Below, one piece after another: positions 26,831-35,081 of a stretch of DNA of 64,000 nt; positions within the stretch are counted from its first letter, which is position 1, and every line of letters begins with the position of its first letter. The stretch lies in NCBI GenBank assembly GCA_013375455.1, contig JABXJT010000018.1:10143-74142 (forward strand), written 5' to 3'. Below the pieces are notes generated by a model. That model had not been told where the DNA came from. It did not search any database and was given only the letters and a program-made list of their open reading frames with translations. Source of the DNA: Candidatus Helarchaeota archaeon (lineage in GTDB: Archaea; Asgardarchaeota; Lokiarchaeia; Helarchaeales; HEL-GB-A). Position numbers and translations under genes: made by a program.

Positions 26831-27887
26831 TTTTATCGGAATGATTTGATGTAATTCTCTGAAGATGTGAGGTTATGCGATCTGCATCGAATTCATTGAA
26901 CTGTATCTTTGTCAGAGGTCGTAACAAGGAGTCTCTTAGGTCTTCAGGGCAGTTATCAAAGAATTTATCAATAACCTTCAAGATGCCGCAGTAAATATCG
27001 GCAATCACCTCTGAAGGGGGTTGACTTTCAAAAAAATTTGCGTGGAAAAGATAATCATCCCCATCATATTTGTCCAAGATTTTTAGAGACGCGATTTTCT
27101 GTAAGAGGAGGTTCCTGAATCTCTCTGATAACACGAGGAAGCTTTCCTCAAGCCAGCTAATGATCGCCTGCAAAGAAGGTTCATCCTTCACTGCTTCCAA
27201 TAAAATCGTCTCCCGCAGGGGATCTGGAATTTGATCGAAATGATGAAAGATAATTTCGATTAGACAACGCTGAGTATCTTCTACAATTTCTATTAGACAA
27301 CGCTGAATATTTTCATTGATGCAAGTGAGAAGACTGTTCCTAAGTTCCCCTGGGATTATATCGAAGTACATGTCAATTAGATCACAAACGTCAGCAATAA
27401 CGATCCCGGATTGGGATTTTGAGAGTTCTGCCAAAATTGTGTTCCTCACGTTTTCAGGAAAATTCCTAAACAAATCCTTGAATCTCTCGTCTTTATAAAA
27501 CAATAGGGCGAAGCCAATAGGGGTGGAAATTTCTTTCTTACATAGAATGCGGTGCTTATCCTGCGCGCTCTCAACGCGCTCAATGCCATCAACGATCTCA
27601 ACGAGGATGTCGTCGAAACTCAGGAGGTCACGTTCCGAAGTGATTAGGGTCATCCAATCCCACCCAAAGAGCTCGAATTTTCCAGGCGGGTAGCGGCCCA
27701 AGGAGATGGGTTCGGAGTCCTTGTATATCTTGTGCACGGATACGAACCGCCCCTCCTTTATGAACCGATAGGAGTACAAATCCAAGAAGTCCACGTCCAT
27801 CTGGACGGAGCTTCTTACATTGAAGCTTTCTATTAACCTCCAGAGGTTCAATACGTACCGGGACCATAACTTGCGCTGATTATTCAC
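26817..27887 (-). CDS. Unknown helical-repeat protein
   Basis: A 356-residue protein I do not recognise. From about residue 130 it shows at least five copies of a loose helical unit of the type F..(F/I)PE.(L/V)R..(L/I)L (for example NFPENVRNTIL, DIIPGELRNSLL, DQIPDPLRETIL, DNCPEDLRDSLL), suggesting an alpha-solenoid. Within it an 11-codon segment (QRCLIEI) is tandemly duplicated. The first 110 residues look globular, with VDFLDLYSYRFIKEGRFV. It starts at GTG 27887, six bases after GAGGTG. Like its convergent neighbour it is richer in G+C than the surroundings. Partnership with that ATPase is plausible but unproved. Confidence 0.55.
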   Translation of the reverse strand: MNNQRKLWSRYVLNLWRLIESFNVRSSVQMDVDFLDLYSYRFIKEGRFVSVHKIYKDSEPISLGRYPPGKFELFGWDWMTLITSERDLLSFDDILVEIVDGIERVESAQDKHRILCKKEISTPIGFALLFYKDERFKDLFRNFPENVRNTILAELSKSQSGIVIADVCDLIDMYFDIIPGELRNSLLTCINENIQRCLIEIVEDTQRCLIEIIFHHFDQIPDPLRETILLEAVKDEPSLQAIISWLEESFLVLSERFRNLLLQKIASLKILDKYDGDDYLFHANFFESQPPSEVIADIYCGILKVIDKFFDNCPEDLRDSLLRPLTKIQFNEFDADRITSHLQRITSNHSDKITIL

Positions 27888-27920
27888 TCTTTACACCTCA
27901 TGAAATTTTGTCTATAGAAA

Positions 27921-27961
27921 CCCCAGCTCGACCGACTTGGCGTATAGGTCGCCGAGCGGGG
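27921..27961. other. GC-rich hairpin
   Basis: A G+C-rich inverted repeat in an AT-rich spacer: CCCC-A-GCTCG-AC-CGAC, a loop of about 11 bases, then GTCG-C-CGAGC-GGGG. Thirteen base pairs form with two small bulges. It lies upstream of the helical-repeat gene and is followed on the plus strand by a run of seven T (27980-27986). It could be a transcript end, a structured leader, or the edge of the transferred island. Confidence 0.55.
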
Positions 27962-28083
27962 TGCGCTTCAAGATTATCTTTTTTTGGGACCCGGTTTTAT
28001 ACGATCTATAAACCCTTATTAATTTTTAGAGTTACATTTAAAATTATAATAGAATCTAAACTATTAAAGAGGTGAATCTCAAG

Positions 28084-28344
28084 GTGAGCGCTCCCATAGA
28101 AATTAAGAAATATAGGATACGATACAATGTGAGAGACAATACCTATAAATTGTTCATTTGGCACATAGCAAAAAAACAGATGGATGGAAAGGATTTAACT
28201 CGAGAGATAGCCAATCTTGACCATTCGGACATAACAGCTCTTATTAATCTGTTAGATCATCATGCACCGGTCTTTTGGAATCCAGAGACGCAGGAATTTT
28301 ATATTGAAGCCACAGACGTAGGCACTTTAGTGCCTAGGAAGTAA
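28084..28344 (+). CDS. Small unknown protein
   Basis: An 86-residue protein, probably beta-rich at the N-terminus (KKYRIRYNVRDNTYKLFIWHI) and helical in the middle (LDHSDITALINLLDHHAP), ending in VPRK. I do not recognise it. An in-frame GTG at 28072 is part of the sequence AGAGGTGA, which is better read as the ribosome binding site for the GTG at 28084. A TATA-like TTTTATACGATC at about 27993 could be its promoter. It has ordinary AT-rich composition, unlike the island before it. Confidence 0.6.
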   Translation: MSAPIEIKKYRIRYNVRDNTYKLFIWHIAKKQMDGKDLTREIANLDHSDITALINLLDHHAPVFWNPETQEFYIEATDVGTLVPRK

Positions 28345-28489
28345 ATTTTTTATATTTTTTTTAAGAGGAAATAAAAGTAAAGATGTAAGATTGATTATTA
28401 AGCATTAAATATCACATCAATAACGAATTAAGAAAGGTTTGAAATTATTATAATGCTAATACCATTTCATTTTCATTAAAGTGATGTGC

Positions 28490-29734
28490 ATGTACGATGT
28501 AATAATCGTTGGAGCGGGACCCGGTGGTTCTTACACCGCCAAACTTTTAGCTCAAGCTGGATATGAGGTAGTTCTCCTCGAAAAGGATTCCATCCCGCGA
28601 GATAAACCCTGCGCTGGCTGGATCACGCCCAAAGTTCTTGATTTATTAGGGATGTCTCCATCTAAACTTAATTGTTTTCAACCAATGAATGGTGCTGTTT
28701 TATGGCTCCCTGAAAGAGATAAATTAACTCCCTATACTGTAACATACACGAAACCAGTTAGCTATGGAATCAGGCGAATCGAATTTGACACGGCCATAAC
28801 TAACGAAGCCAAGGATGCGGGGGCTGAGGTTTTAGATTCGACCTTTGTAACCAATGTATATCGCCAGAAAAAAGCTGTTTTCGTTCAAGCAAAGGATAAC
28901 CAGGAATTCAAAGGACGATTCGTTATAGGCGCTGATGGTACTCATAGCATAGTTGCAAAAGATCTTTGGCTCCGTAGAAGATGGACTCCATCTGAATTGA
29001 TTCAATGCCTAGTGAGCGAAACTGAAATTGGTGATAAGACTCAAGATTTGACGAATTATTATGGATTTCCAGAGATTTTTTTCAACTTCAAAGCAGGGGG
29101 TTATTCTTGGTTTTACACCAAAAGCACCTTTGTAAGTATCGGTTTAGGTATCCAATTGTCAAAGGTTACACCCACTTGCAATTCAAAGACAATATATCAG
29201 GAGCTGCTTCAAACCTTAAACAAACTCAATCATTTACAAGGCATTGATTTAGCTCCCGTCAAAGCCCATACGTATCCCACTATTTATGGTCCGTATCATT
29301 ATCCTACCTATGGTGATCGCGTGCTTTTAATTGGAGATGCGGGTGGTTTCCCCATCAATTTTTCGGGGGAAGGTATTAGAACTGCACTACTAACTGGGAA
29401 ATTTGCGGCCGAAACGCTGATGATTGCTCTCGAAGAAGGGCACAAAGATTTAAGAGCTTATCATAATAAATGGAGCCGCGCTCTTCGGAATGAATATTTG
29501 TTGGGCGACGTGTTTCAGATGTGTTTTTCACCCGCCTACTATGAAATGATTAAATATCTCTTTATAGAGGAAAAAAGATTTAGAAAATTGTTCCTTGACT
29601 TATTTTTTAATAGAAAAAAACCGAGACAAGCCCTAAGACAGTTGTTATTTTATAGTCCTTTGTTGGCTTCTCGATTTATACGATTCAGTTTTCGCTCAAT
29701 TATCAAAGATTTTACGAGTTTTCTTAACGTTTAA
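28490..29734 (+). CDS. Geranylgeranyl reductase family FAD-dependent oxidoreductase
   Basis: A flavoprotein of about 414 residues. Seen: FAD-binding VIIVGAGPGGSYTAKLLA at the N-terminus, the family motif PRDKPCAGWITPKVLDLL with the conserved Cys, the second nucleotide motif VIGADGTHS, and LLIGDAGGFPINFSGEGIRTAL for FAD. Members hydrogenate geranylgeranyl chains of archaeal membrane lipids (or chlorophyll precursors) in the membrane. There are three candidate starts (GTG 28481, ATG 28484, ATG 28490); I chose the last because it sits just before the first strand. Its end overlaps the convergent zinc-ribbon gene by 11 bases. Confidence 0.88.
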   Translation: MYDVIIVGAGPGGSYTAKLLAQAGYEVVLLEKDSIPRDKPCAGWITPKVLDLLGMSPSKLNCFQPMNGAVLWLPERDKLTPYTVTYTKPVSYGIRRIEFDTAITNEAKDAGAEVLDSTFVTNVYRQKKAVFVQAKDNQEFKGRFVIGADGTHSIVAKDLWLRRRWTPSELIQCLVSETEIGDKTQDLTNYYGFPEIFFNFKAGGYSWFYTKSTFVSIGLGIQLSKVTPTCNSKTIYQELLQTLNKLNHLQGIDLAPVKAHTYPTIYGPYHYPTYGDRVLLIGDAGGFPINFSGEGIRTALLTGKFAAETLMIALEEGHKDLRAYHNKWSRALRNEYLLGDVFQMCFSPAYYEMIKYLFIEEKRFRKLFLDLFFNRKKPRQALRQLLFYSPLLASRFIRFSFRSIIKDFTSFLNV

Positions 29735-29969
29735 AAGCGCGCTTTATTTTCTGCTTCAAATTCCAATCTCTCTTTACGGGATAGCCATCATCTAACTCTT
29801 TTTTTGTTTCAGGATCTCTCTTTTTTATTACATTATGTTCAAAATCTTCTTCCACAACTACCATCCCACATTCGCTACACACCATCCGTTGATGGCGATG
29901 ATCAATAGCTATATTTCCGCCACAGAATGGACATCGCCTTTTAGTGTAACTAATGCCCTCCTTAATCAA
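29724..29969 (-). CDS. TFIIB-type zinc-ribbon small protein
   Basis: An 81-residue protein with one zinc ribbon, CPFCGG (13-18) and CSECG (31-35), followed by an acidic segment VVVEEDFEHN and a basic tail ending KIKRAFKR. The zinc ribbon has the C..CG..-C..CG pattern and the hydrophobic VVVEEDFEHN follow-up of TFB/TFIIB-like ribbons (compare VVE..ID in TFIIB), but no cyclin folds. It could be a transcription-related adaptor; the function is unknown. It is a single gene between the flavoprotein and proS. Confidence 0.7.
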   Translation of the reverse strand: MIKEGISYTKRRCPFCGGNIAIDHRHQRMVCSECGMVVVEEDFEHNVIKKRDPETKKELDDGYPVKRDWNLKQKIKRAFKR

Positions 29970-30066
29970 TTAATCACCAATTATTATAGGGGAACTTCAC
30001 TTATTATCTTTTAGATGGGTTAATCTCTCAAAAAATCGTTTTCAATTAAAAAAAAGGGGCTTAAAT

Positions 30067-31545
30067 TTAATAGGTTTTCGCGACATAGGTCTTTTTTCCA
30101 GAGGATTTCCCGCAAATGATACAATCTCCTGATGCAGTATCACCTGGAATAGTTCCAACAATCTCTACTCCTTCAATTCTTAAAATTTCATCGGCACAAT
30201 CCTCTGAACCACACCAATAAACCAGTGCTACCTTTCCTTCATTATTTATTTTATCTTTCATTACAGTATATTTATCAGTTTCAAATGTTATTTCATTATA
30301 AAATTTCTCTGCTCTAATGTATAAGTTATTTTGAACCTGTTCTAACAGCATGGCCACTTTTAATGGATAATCCTTCATTTCTACCTTTTGTCGCTTTCCT
30401 AGATCGCGTCGTACCGCCGTTAGAAAACCTTCTTTGATTTCTTTCGGTCCGATCTCGAGGCGAAGAGGCACTCCCTTAATTTCCCAGATATAGAATTTTT
30501 CACCGGTTGTTTTCTCACTATCATCAATTCTTACTGTAATATCTTCGTTACTTAATTTTTCAGCAATGTCTTTGCAGGTTGGCAGGACTTCTTCGATTTT
30601 CTCTTTAAAAATTGGAATGATGATGACCTGGATTGGCGCAATTCGTGGGGGTAGAATCAACCCTTTATCATCACCATGCAACGCAAGAGCCGCCACCATG
30701 TATCTAGCTCCATTCCCCGTACAGGTTTGCCACGCATATTGATCTTGATTATTCTCATCTACATAAGTTATTTCGAATTTTTTGGCATACGCTTGCCCTA
30801 AATTATTACAGGATCCGTTTTCCAGCATTCTACCATTGGGCATAATGTTATAATACTCAATCGCTCCTATGGCCCCTGGAAAAATCTCCCATTGCGGCTT
30901 ATCAACTTTAATATTCGGGATGGCGAGGGCATCCCAGATGAGATCGTTTATTCGCATGTGTTCTTTGAGTTCCTCTTCGGATTCTTCTTTTGTTGTATGG
31001 GCTGTATGAATCTCATACCAGAAGGTTATTTCCCGATCTCGAATGAGCGGCCGTGTATGTTTTGTTTCGTACCTAAAAGAAGAAACTGTTTCATATATTC
31101 GTAAGGGTAAATCCTTGTGCGATCGAATCCACATTGCAAAAATCGGGTACATGGCTGGTTCCCCTGTAGGGCGTAAGATATGCGTGGGTTCCCCTTCACC
31201 ACGCCCCTTTACCCAGAAAACTTCATCCTCAAACCCATCAAACCACGCTTTATTCATCTGCGCATACTCTAAAGGGACTATTAACGGGAAATAAGTCTCC
31301 TCAATACCACTTTCAGTAAATAATTTATCCCAAATTTTCTTGATATTATCCATGATTCGAAAACCATAAGGCTTCCATACGAACATCCCAGCTACATTAT
31401 ACCGTTTCTCTATGAGATCCGCCAGTTGAATGATCCTATTATACCATACGGAAAAATTTTCTGCCTTGGTTACACCTAATTCTTTGGGTAACTCCATGGA
31501 TAATTCTTCTTCTTCGAGCTCATCCTTTGTCAAATACTTGACCAT
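30067..31545 (-). CDS. proS: Prolyl-tRNA synthetase, archaeal/eukaryotic type
   Basis: A 492-residue class II aminoacyl-tRNA synthetase. Seen: motif 2 region LRPTGEPAMYPIFAMW, SFRYE (about 155), motif 3 with GMARY-type sequence replaced by GNGARYMVAAL, an anticodon-binding domain from about 300, and the archaeal C-terminal zinc domain (CGSEDC and CIIC) ending in the typical terminal Tyr. It charges tRNA-Pro. The length is normal for the type lacking the bacterial editing insert. It starts at ATG 31545 and is divergent from hypA with 76 bases between. Confidence 0.96.
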   Translation of the reverse strand: MVKYLTKDELEEEELSMELPKELGVTKAENFSVWYNRIIQLADLIEKRYNVAGMFVWKPYGFRIMDNIKKIWDKLFTESGIEETYFPLIVPLEYAQMNKAWFDGFEDEVFWVKGRGEGEPTHILRPTGEPAMYPIFAMWIRSHKDLPLRIYETVSSFRYETKHTRPLIRDREITFWYEIHTAHTTKEESEEELKEHMRINDLIWDALAIPNIKVDKPQWEIFPGAIGAIEYYNIMPNGRMLENGSCNNLGQAYAKKFEITYVDENNQDQYAWQTCTGNGARYMVAALALHGDDKGLILPPRIAPIQVIIIPIFKEKIEEVLPTCKDIAEKLSNEDITVRIDDSEKTTGEKFYIWEIKGVPLRLEIGPKEIKEGFLTAVRRDLGKRQKVEMKDYPLKVAMLLEQVQNNLYIRAEKFYNEITFETDKYTVMKDKINNEGKVALVYWCGSEDCADEILRIEGVEIVGTIPGDTASGDCIICGKSSGKKTYVAKTY

Positions 31546-31621
31546 CCTGCAAATATTTTTTTAAGAAATTTTCATTACAATCAACAACCACTCAATCTTA
31601 AAAAAAATTTTGTGAGTTTTC

Positions 31622-32002
31622 ATGCACGAATTTGCGACCGCCCAATCCATAGTACGAACAGTATCCCGAGCTGCCTTAATGAATAAGGCGAAAAAAATCA
31701 CGGAGATCCGTCTTGAACTGGGGGAATTCACATTTGTCAATCCCGATCAACTTAAATTCGTGTTTGAAATTGCAGCTAAGGATTCACCTGCTGAAGGTGC
31801 CCAACTTATTACAACTAAAACTCCTGGAAAAATCCGATGCCCAAAGTGCGGTTATGAAGGGGGTCTTAAATACACTGGACCTGAGATTCATACCCCTATT
31901 GCTGCTGCTTTTGTCTTAGATTGTCCTAAATGTGATGAGAAAGGCACGGAAATTATCGGTGGGCGTGAATTAAGAATAAAAGATATTAAAATAGAAGTAT
32001 AA
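31622..32002 (+). CDS. hypA: Hydrogenase nickel incorporation protein HypA
   Basis: A 126-residue nickel chaperone. The N-terminal MHE provides the nickel-binding His2, and the zinc site is formed by CPKCGYEG and DCPKCDEKG (about 77-105). HypA inserts nickel into [NiFe]-hydrogenase large subunits, so the organism should have such a hydrogenase. The insertion between zinc pairs (LKYTGPEIHTPIAAAF) is slightly longer than in bacterial HypA. No other hyp gene adjoins it; eS8 is convergent downstream. Confidence 0.95.
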   Translation: MHEFATAQSIVRTVSRAALMNKAKKITEIRLELGEFTFVNPDQLKFVFEIAAKDSPAEGAQLITTKTPGKIRCPKCGYEGGLKYTGPEIHTPIAAAFVLDCPKCDEKGTEIIGGRELRIKDIKIEV

Positions 32003-32060
32003 CAAAGAAGGAAAATCTTTGTAATATCTTTGAAGTCTAATAATTATCTGGCTTGTTCTT

Positions 32061-32444
32061 TTATTCACGGATTAAAATTCCATTAATTATCCCATCTTGC
32101 CCAGGTCGGCTCGTTACCCTGACCTTTCCCAATTCCGTTGAGAGGATGGCCCCCTTCGTGATAATTTTACGCCTGGTATATTCAACACTTGCAGGATTTG
32201 AAAGAACCTCTTTAATTGGGACCTTCTGTGTTTTTCCGGTAGATTGAACCGAAACATTAACCATATCCGCTATATAGGCTTTAAGTTTTCTCTTTCCACC
32301 ATAAATTCGCTCTATTTTTATTTTACGCGGTCCGAGCACTGTTTCCGCTGGCGGACGCCCCATCTCATAAAGCCTCTTTTTTCGACAAAACCGGACACGT
32401 GCGCCAGTTGCTAACCGTTTGGATCTACCTTGCCATCGTCCCAA
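32061..32444 (-). CDS. rps8e: Ribosomal protein eS8
   Basis: A 127-residue small-subunit ribosomal protein of the archaeal/eukaryotic S8e family. Seen: N-terminal GRWQGRSKRLATGAR, the core AETVLGPRKIKIERIYGGKRKLKAY, NPASVEYTRRKIITKGAIL and the closing TSRPGQDGIINGILI. The length is that of archaeal members. A TTTAAATGG box on its strand at about 32500-32510 is a plausible TATA element some 60 bases upstream. Confidence 0.96.
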   Translation of the reverse strand: MGRWQGRSKRLATGARVRFCRKKRLYEMGRPPAETVLGPRKIKIERIYGGKRKLKAYIADMVNVSVQSTGKTQKVPIKEVLSNPASVEYTRRKIITKGAILSTELGKVRVTSRPGQDGIINGILIRE

Positions 32445-32660
32445 ACAAAAAACACCTTAATTGCTATACAACATGTTTAGTTCCCTAATAGAATCAATCC
32501 ATTTAAATTTTATCTTAATGAATACGAATTAAATTCGTAAAGTTCTAAATTAATCTCCTTACTTTTTTAATAAGAGCGGACTTTTGTGGAAGACCTAAGA
32601 ATCAATCTAGAATCGAATGTATCCGAATAAAAAAAAAGTAGTTGTTAAATATTTAGGTCT

Positions 32661-33170
32661 TTAGCGATAGCGAGCTTTCGTGGCAAGTAGCCACGGAATT
32701 CCAATGACCGCAAAAATTATCGAGACTATTTGAAGCCATGCACCCCAGCTAGACCACCATGCTACGCCACCTACGAGATAGCCACCTACCGTAGCTATGG
32801 TATTCACGATGATGAAGACCAACACCATGAGTGCCATGCCCCAAGCCCATTCCTGCTCTTGGAACATGCCAATCCCCGCTAGAAGCGCAAATCCGCCTAA
32901 TATTATCATACTAGTACCAAGTATGCCAATTAATGTGGGTTCAATACTGCCGATGGCTGCTAACCATGGAACAATATCTGGAAAATAGTAATGAATTCCA
33001 TATAAGGTTGTTAAAATGCCGATAATAATTAGGAAGGTATTCAGCAATTCGTTGCTATCGGGTATATCAACTTTATTCTGGAAGTCGTGCGTGCAATCTT
33101 CCTTACAGCACATAGGCCACTCCTTGGATTTTGGGGGTGTTTGTTCTGTTTCCGGTTTCTCTTTAGGCAT
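32661..33170 (-). CDS. Four-helix membrane protein of unknown function, tandem copy 1
   Basis: A 169-residue protein with a Cys-rich N-terminus (WPMCCKEDCTHDFQNK, about 18-33), four hydrophobic helices and a short basic end (TKARYR). It is a close paralogue of the protein at 33505-34029; the last 90 residues differ at few positions. The Cys-Cys...Cys motif may bind a metal or become lipidated or disulfide-linked, but this is not known. The gene has its own promoter, duplicated with it (TATA CTTTATAAATTAG at 33250-33262 on its strand). I do not recognise the family. Confidence 0.65.
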   Translation of the reverse strand: MPKEKPETEQTPPKSKEWPMCCKEDCTHDFQNKVDIPDSNELLNTFLIIIGILTTLYGIHYYFPDIVPWLAAIGSIEPTLIGILGTSMIILGGFALLAGIGMFQEQEWAWGMALMVLVFIIVNTIATVGGYLVGGVAWWSSWGAWLQIVSIIFAVIGIPWLLATKARYR

Positions 33171-33504
33171 AAATTTCTACCTCTATCAAGATTCTTCCTT
33201 TTCAACTTCTCCTTTTAGTAGAAATAAGGTAATTATAAGTTATTAACTTCTAATTTATAAAGGTATTTTATGGGACAGAGAAGGTTTCTATTTCAAACGA
33301 CTGTAAAAAATAGAGCGCACTTTTTTCAGAACAATGTTTTAAGATGCGTTTTTAATTGGAATACCAAAAAAAATGAGGAATCTTCTTAATCAATTAATTT
33401 TTTCAAACTCATTCTAAAAGGTAACGGGGTTTCGTGACAGCACGATAATCAATATGGGATCGATTAAATCAATAAAAAAAGGGTAGTGAATATATGTGAA
33501 ATCT
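33171..33504. other. Spacer between the tandem membrane protein genes
   Basis: About 330 bases holding the leader and promoter of copy 1 and a downstream part that is an older copy of the region after 34029. Shared patches include AGAAATAAGGTAATTA and TGTTTTAAGATGC/GGTTTTAAGATGC. No other gene is seen. Confidence 0.6.
33250..33262 (-). promoter_or_regulatory. Duplicated TATA promoter of tandem membrane protein copy 1
   Basis: On the minus strand this reads CTTTATAAATTAG, identical to the element before copy 2 (34106-34118). It lies about 80 bases before the start codon. Conservation between the copies, in an otherwise drifting spacer, supports it as the working promoter. Confidence 0.65.
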
Positions 33505-34029
33505 TTAGCGATAGCGAGCTTTCGTTGCGAGTAGCCATGGAATTCCAATAACGGCGAAGACTAATGAGACTATTTGAAGCCATGCACCCCAGCTGGTCCA
33601 CCATTGTACGCCGCCACCGAAATACCCAATTACTGTAGCCAATGTATTCGCAATAATGAAGGTCAGCACCATGAGCGCCATGCCCCAAGCCCATTCCTGC
33701 TCTTGGAACATGCCAATCCCCGCTAGAAGCGCAAATATGCCTAGGATAAGCAACGTCCAACCCATTACAGTACCAAGCGTACTTATAAACGATAATGCTT
33801 CAGGTCCTAAAGCTAGTACTATGTCAGCAAATCCTGGAATCAAACCTGGAAAAAGGTAGTTAATTCCATATACAATTGTTAAACACCCAAGAACTATTAG
33901 AAAAATATTTAGTAGCTCGTTGCTGTCGGGTATAGTCTCTTTGTTCTGGAAGTCATGCGTGCAATCTTTACAGCACTGAGGCCATGTTTTACTTTCGGGA
34001 GGTTTTTCTTTTGCTTCTAATTCGCTCAT
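33505..34029 (-). CDS. Four-helix membrane protein of unknown function, tandem copy 2
   Basis: A 174-residue paralogue of the gene at 32661-33170, with the N-terminal motif WPQCCKDCTHDFQNK (one residue shorter between cysteines), a slightly longer first loop, and an almost identical second half (GMFQEQEWAWGMALMVL...WWTSWGAWLQIVS). Near-identity at DNA level in the 3' half against more divergent 5' halves suggests recent gene conversion or strong constraint on the C-terminal helices. The function is unknown; two expressed copies could form a heteromer. Confidence 0.65.
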   Translation of the reverse strand: MSELEAKEKPPESKTWPQCCKDCTHDFQNKETIPDSNELLNIFLIVLGCLTIVYGINYLFPGLIPGFADIVLALGPEALSFISTLGTVMGWTLLILGIFALLAGIGMFQEQEWAWGMALMVLTFIIANTLATVIGYFGGGVQWWTSWGAWLQIVSLVFAVIGIPWLLATKARYR

Positions 34030-34105
34030 AAATTTTACCTCTTATGTTATTTCCTTACACCTTTCTCCTTTAAGAAGAAATAAGGTAATTAAAAATAATT
34101 AACTC

Positions 34106-34118
34106 CTAATTTATAAAG
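34106..34118 (-). promoter_or_regulatory. Duplicated TATA promoter of tandem membrane protein copy 2
   Basis: Same element as at 33250-33262 (CTTTATAAATTAG on the minus strand), about 77 bases before the start of copy 2. Confidence 0.65.
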
Positions 34119-34281
34119 TTATTTTATTAGATATAAAAGGCTTCAATTTAAAACGATAATAAAAAAAATGAAGCGTTCCCCTTTCAAATTCCTCGATAAT
34201 TTTCTCGCTTAATTAAAATTCTTGTAATTTTGCGGTAAAGGTTTTAAGATGCTTTGATAATTAGAAAACCAACAAAAAAAC

Positions 34282-34584
34282 TCACTTCTTTTTTAATAAC
34301 GTGAATTTCCCGTCAATTACACGGGCATAATACGAACGTCCTCTGAATACCCACACGATCTGCTTTCCCTCTCGTGCCATTTGCGCCCAACGTGAAGTTT
34401 TATTAAGATTTTGCTCAATGAAGCGGTATCCATATAAATCTACATAACGAAGACGCTTGGATTTGAATTTTTTTATGGGGTATTTATTCCCTTCGAGTTC
34501 AACTTCAGATTGATCACTAAAGATAGATACCGCAATTTTTATTGCATATTCCTCTAGTTTAGCTTCTAAGTCTAAATGATTCAT
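34282..34584 (-). CDS. Small unknown protein, basic and beta-rich
   Basis: A 100-residue protein. After an N-terminal helix (LDLEAKLEEYAIKIAVSIF) come the basic segment KYPIKKFKSKRLRYVDLYGYRF and a C-terminal beta pattern (QIVWVFRGRSYYARVIDGKFTLL) resembling a small barrel. I do not recognise it; the basic, aromatic-rich middle would suit nucleic-acid binding. It starts at ATG 34584 and stands alone between the duplicated membrane genes and gar1. Confidence 0.5.
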   Translation of the reverse strand: MNHLDLEAKLEEYAIKIAVSIFSDQSEVELEGNKYPIKKFKSKRLRYVDLYGYRFIEQNLNKTSRWAQMAREGKQIVWVFRGRSYYARVIDGKFTLLKKK

Positions 34585-34792
34585 CTTCTTATGTTAATTT
34601 TTTTTGGAGGGTTCTCAATTTCGGAGGTTCCAAGCTTAATTTCTCATTTTCGACATATTCAAAATATTATATGTTCTTACCTGAGTATTAACATTTTTCA
34701 ACCCTTTTAAAAATTATACTCGTTCCTTTCAAAAAGCTTAATATATCGAATCCCGTTTGAGGAACCTAGATTCTCCCTTAAGGAGATTTAAT

Positions 34793-35068
34793 ATGAGGAG
34801 GATAAACAAAGTATTGCACGTTTCAAATCAAAAGCACCTTATCGTTCGAGTTGCGCCTAATCAAATTAACGTTCTAAAAATAGGGCAAACAGTTGTAACG
34901 GAAAATTTAACTAAACTTGGACGAATTTTCGATATATTCGGTCCAGTTAATCATCCATTTGTTTCGATAAAATTAAATCCTGACATTATGGGAGCAGAAA
35001 ATCTAGTCGGGGAAATGATATATAGCTTTGAGGAGAAGAAATCAAAAAAGAGAAAAAGAAATAGTTGA
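34793..35068 (+). CDS. gar1: H/ACA ribonucleoprotein subunit Gar1-like protein
   Basis: A 91-residue archaeal Gar1-like protein: a small beta barrel ([42 protein letters not shown]) followed by a lysine/arginine-rich tail. The GxVxDIFGPV.HPFVSIK pattern is the Gar1 core, which binds Cbf5 in H/ACA pseudouridine-forming RNPs. The frame opens at a TTG (34757), but the ATG at 34793 with GGAGAT six bases upstream is the right start. It immediately precedes TFB, an order common in archaea, and the TFB ribosome binding site directly follows its stop codon. Confidence 0.9.
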   Translation: MRRINKVLHVSNQKHLIVRVAPNQINVLKIGQTVVTENLTKLGRIFDIFGPVNHPFVSIKLNPDIMGAENLVGEMIYSFEEKKSKKRKRNS

Positions 35069-35081
35069 AAGGAGGAATTAT

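Noticed and set aside
35028..35081. Upstream start of TFB overlapping gar1
   Set aside because: The TTG at 35082 has a near-perfect ribosome binding site, and the extra residues are a frame-shifted reading of the Gar1 tail.
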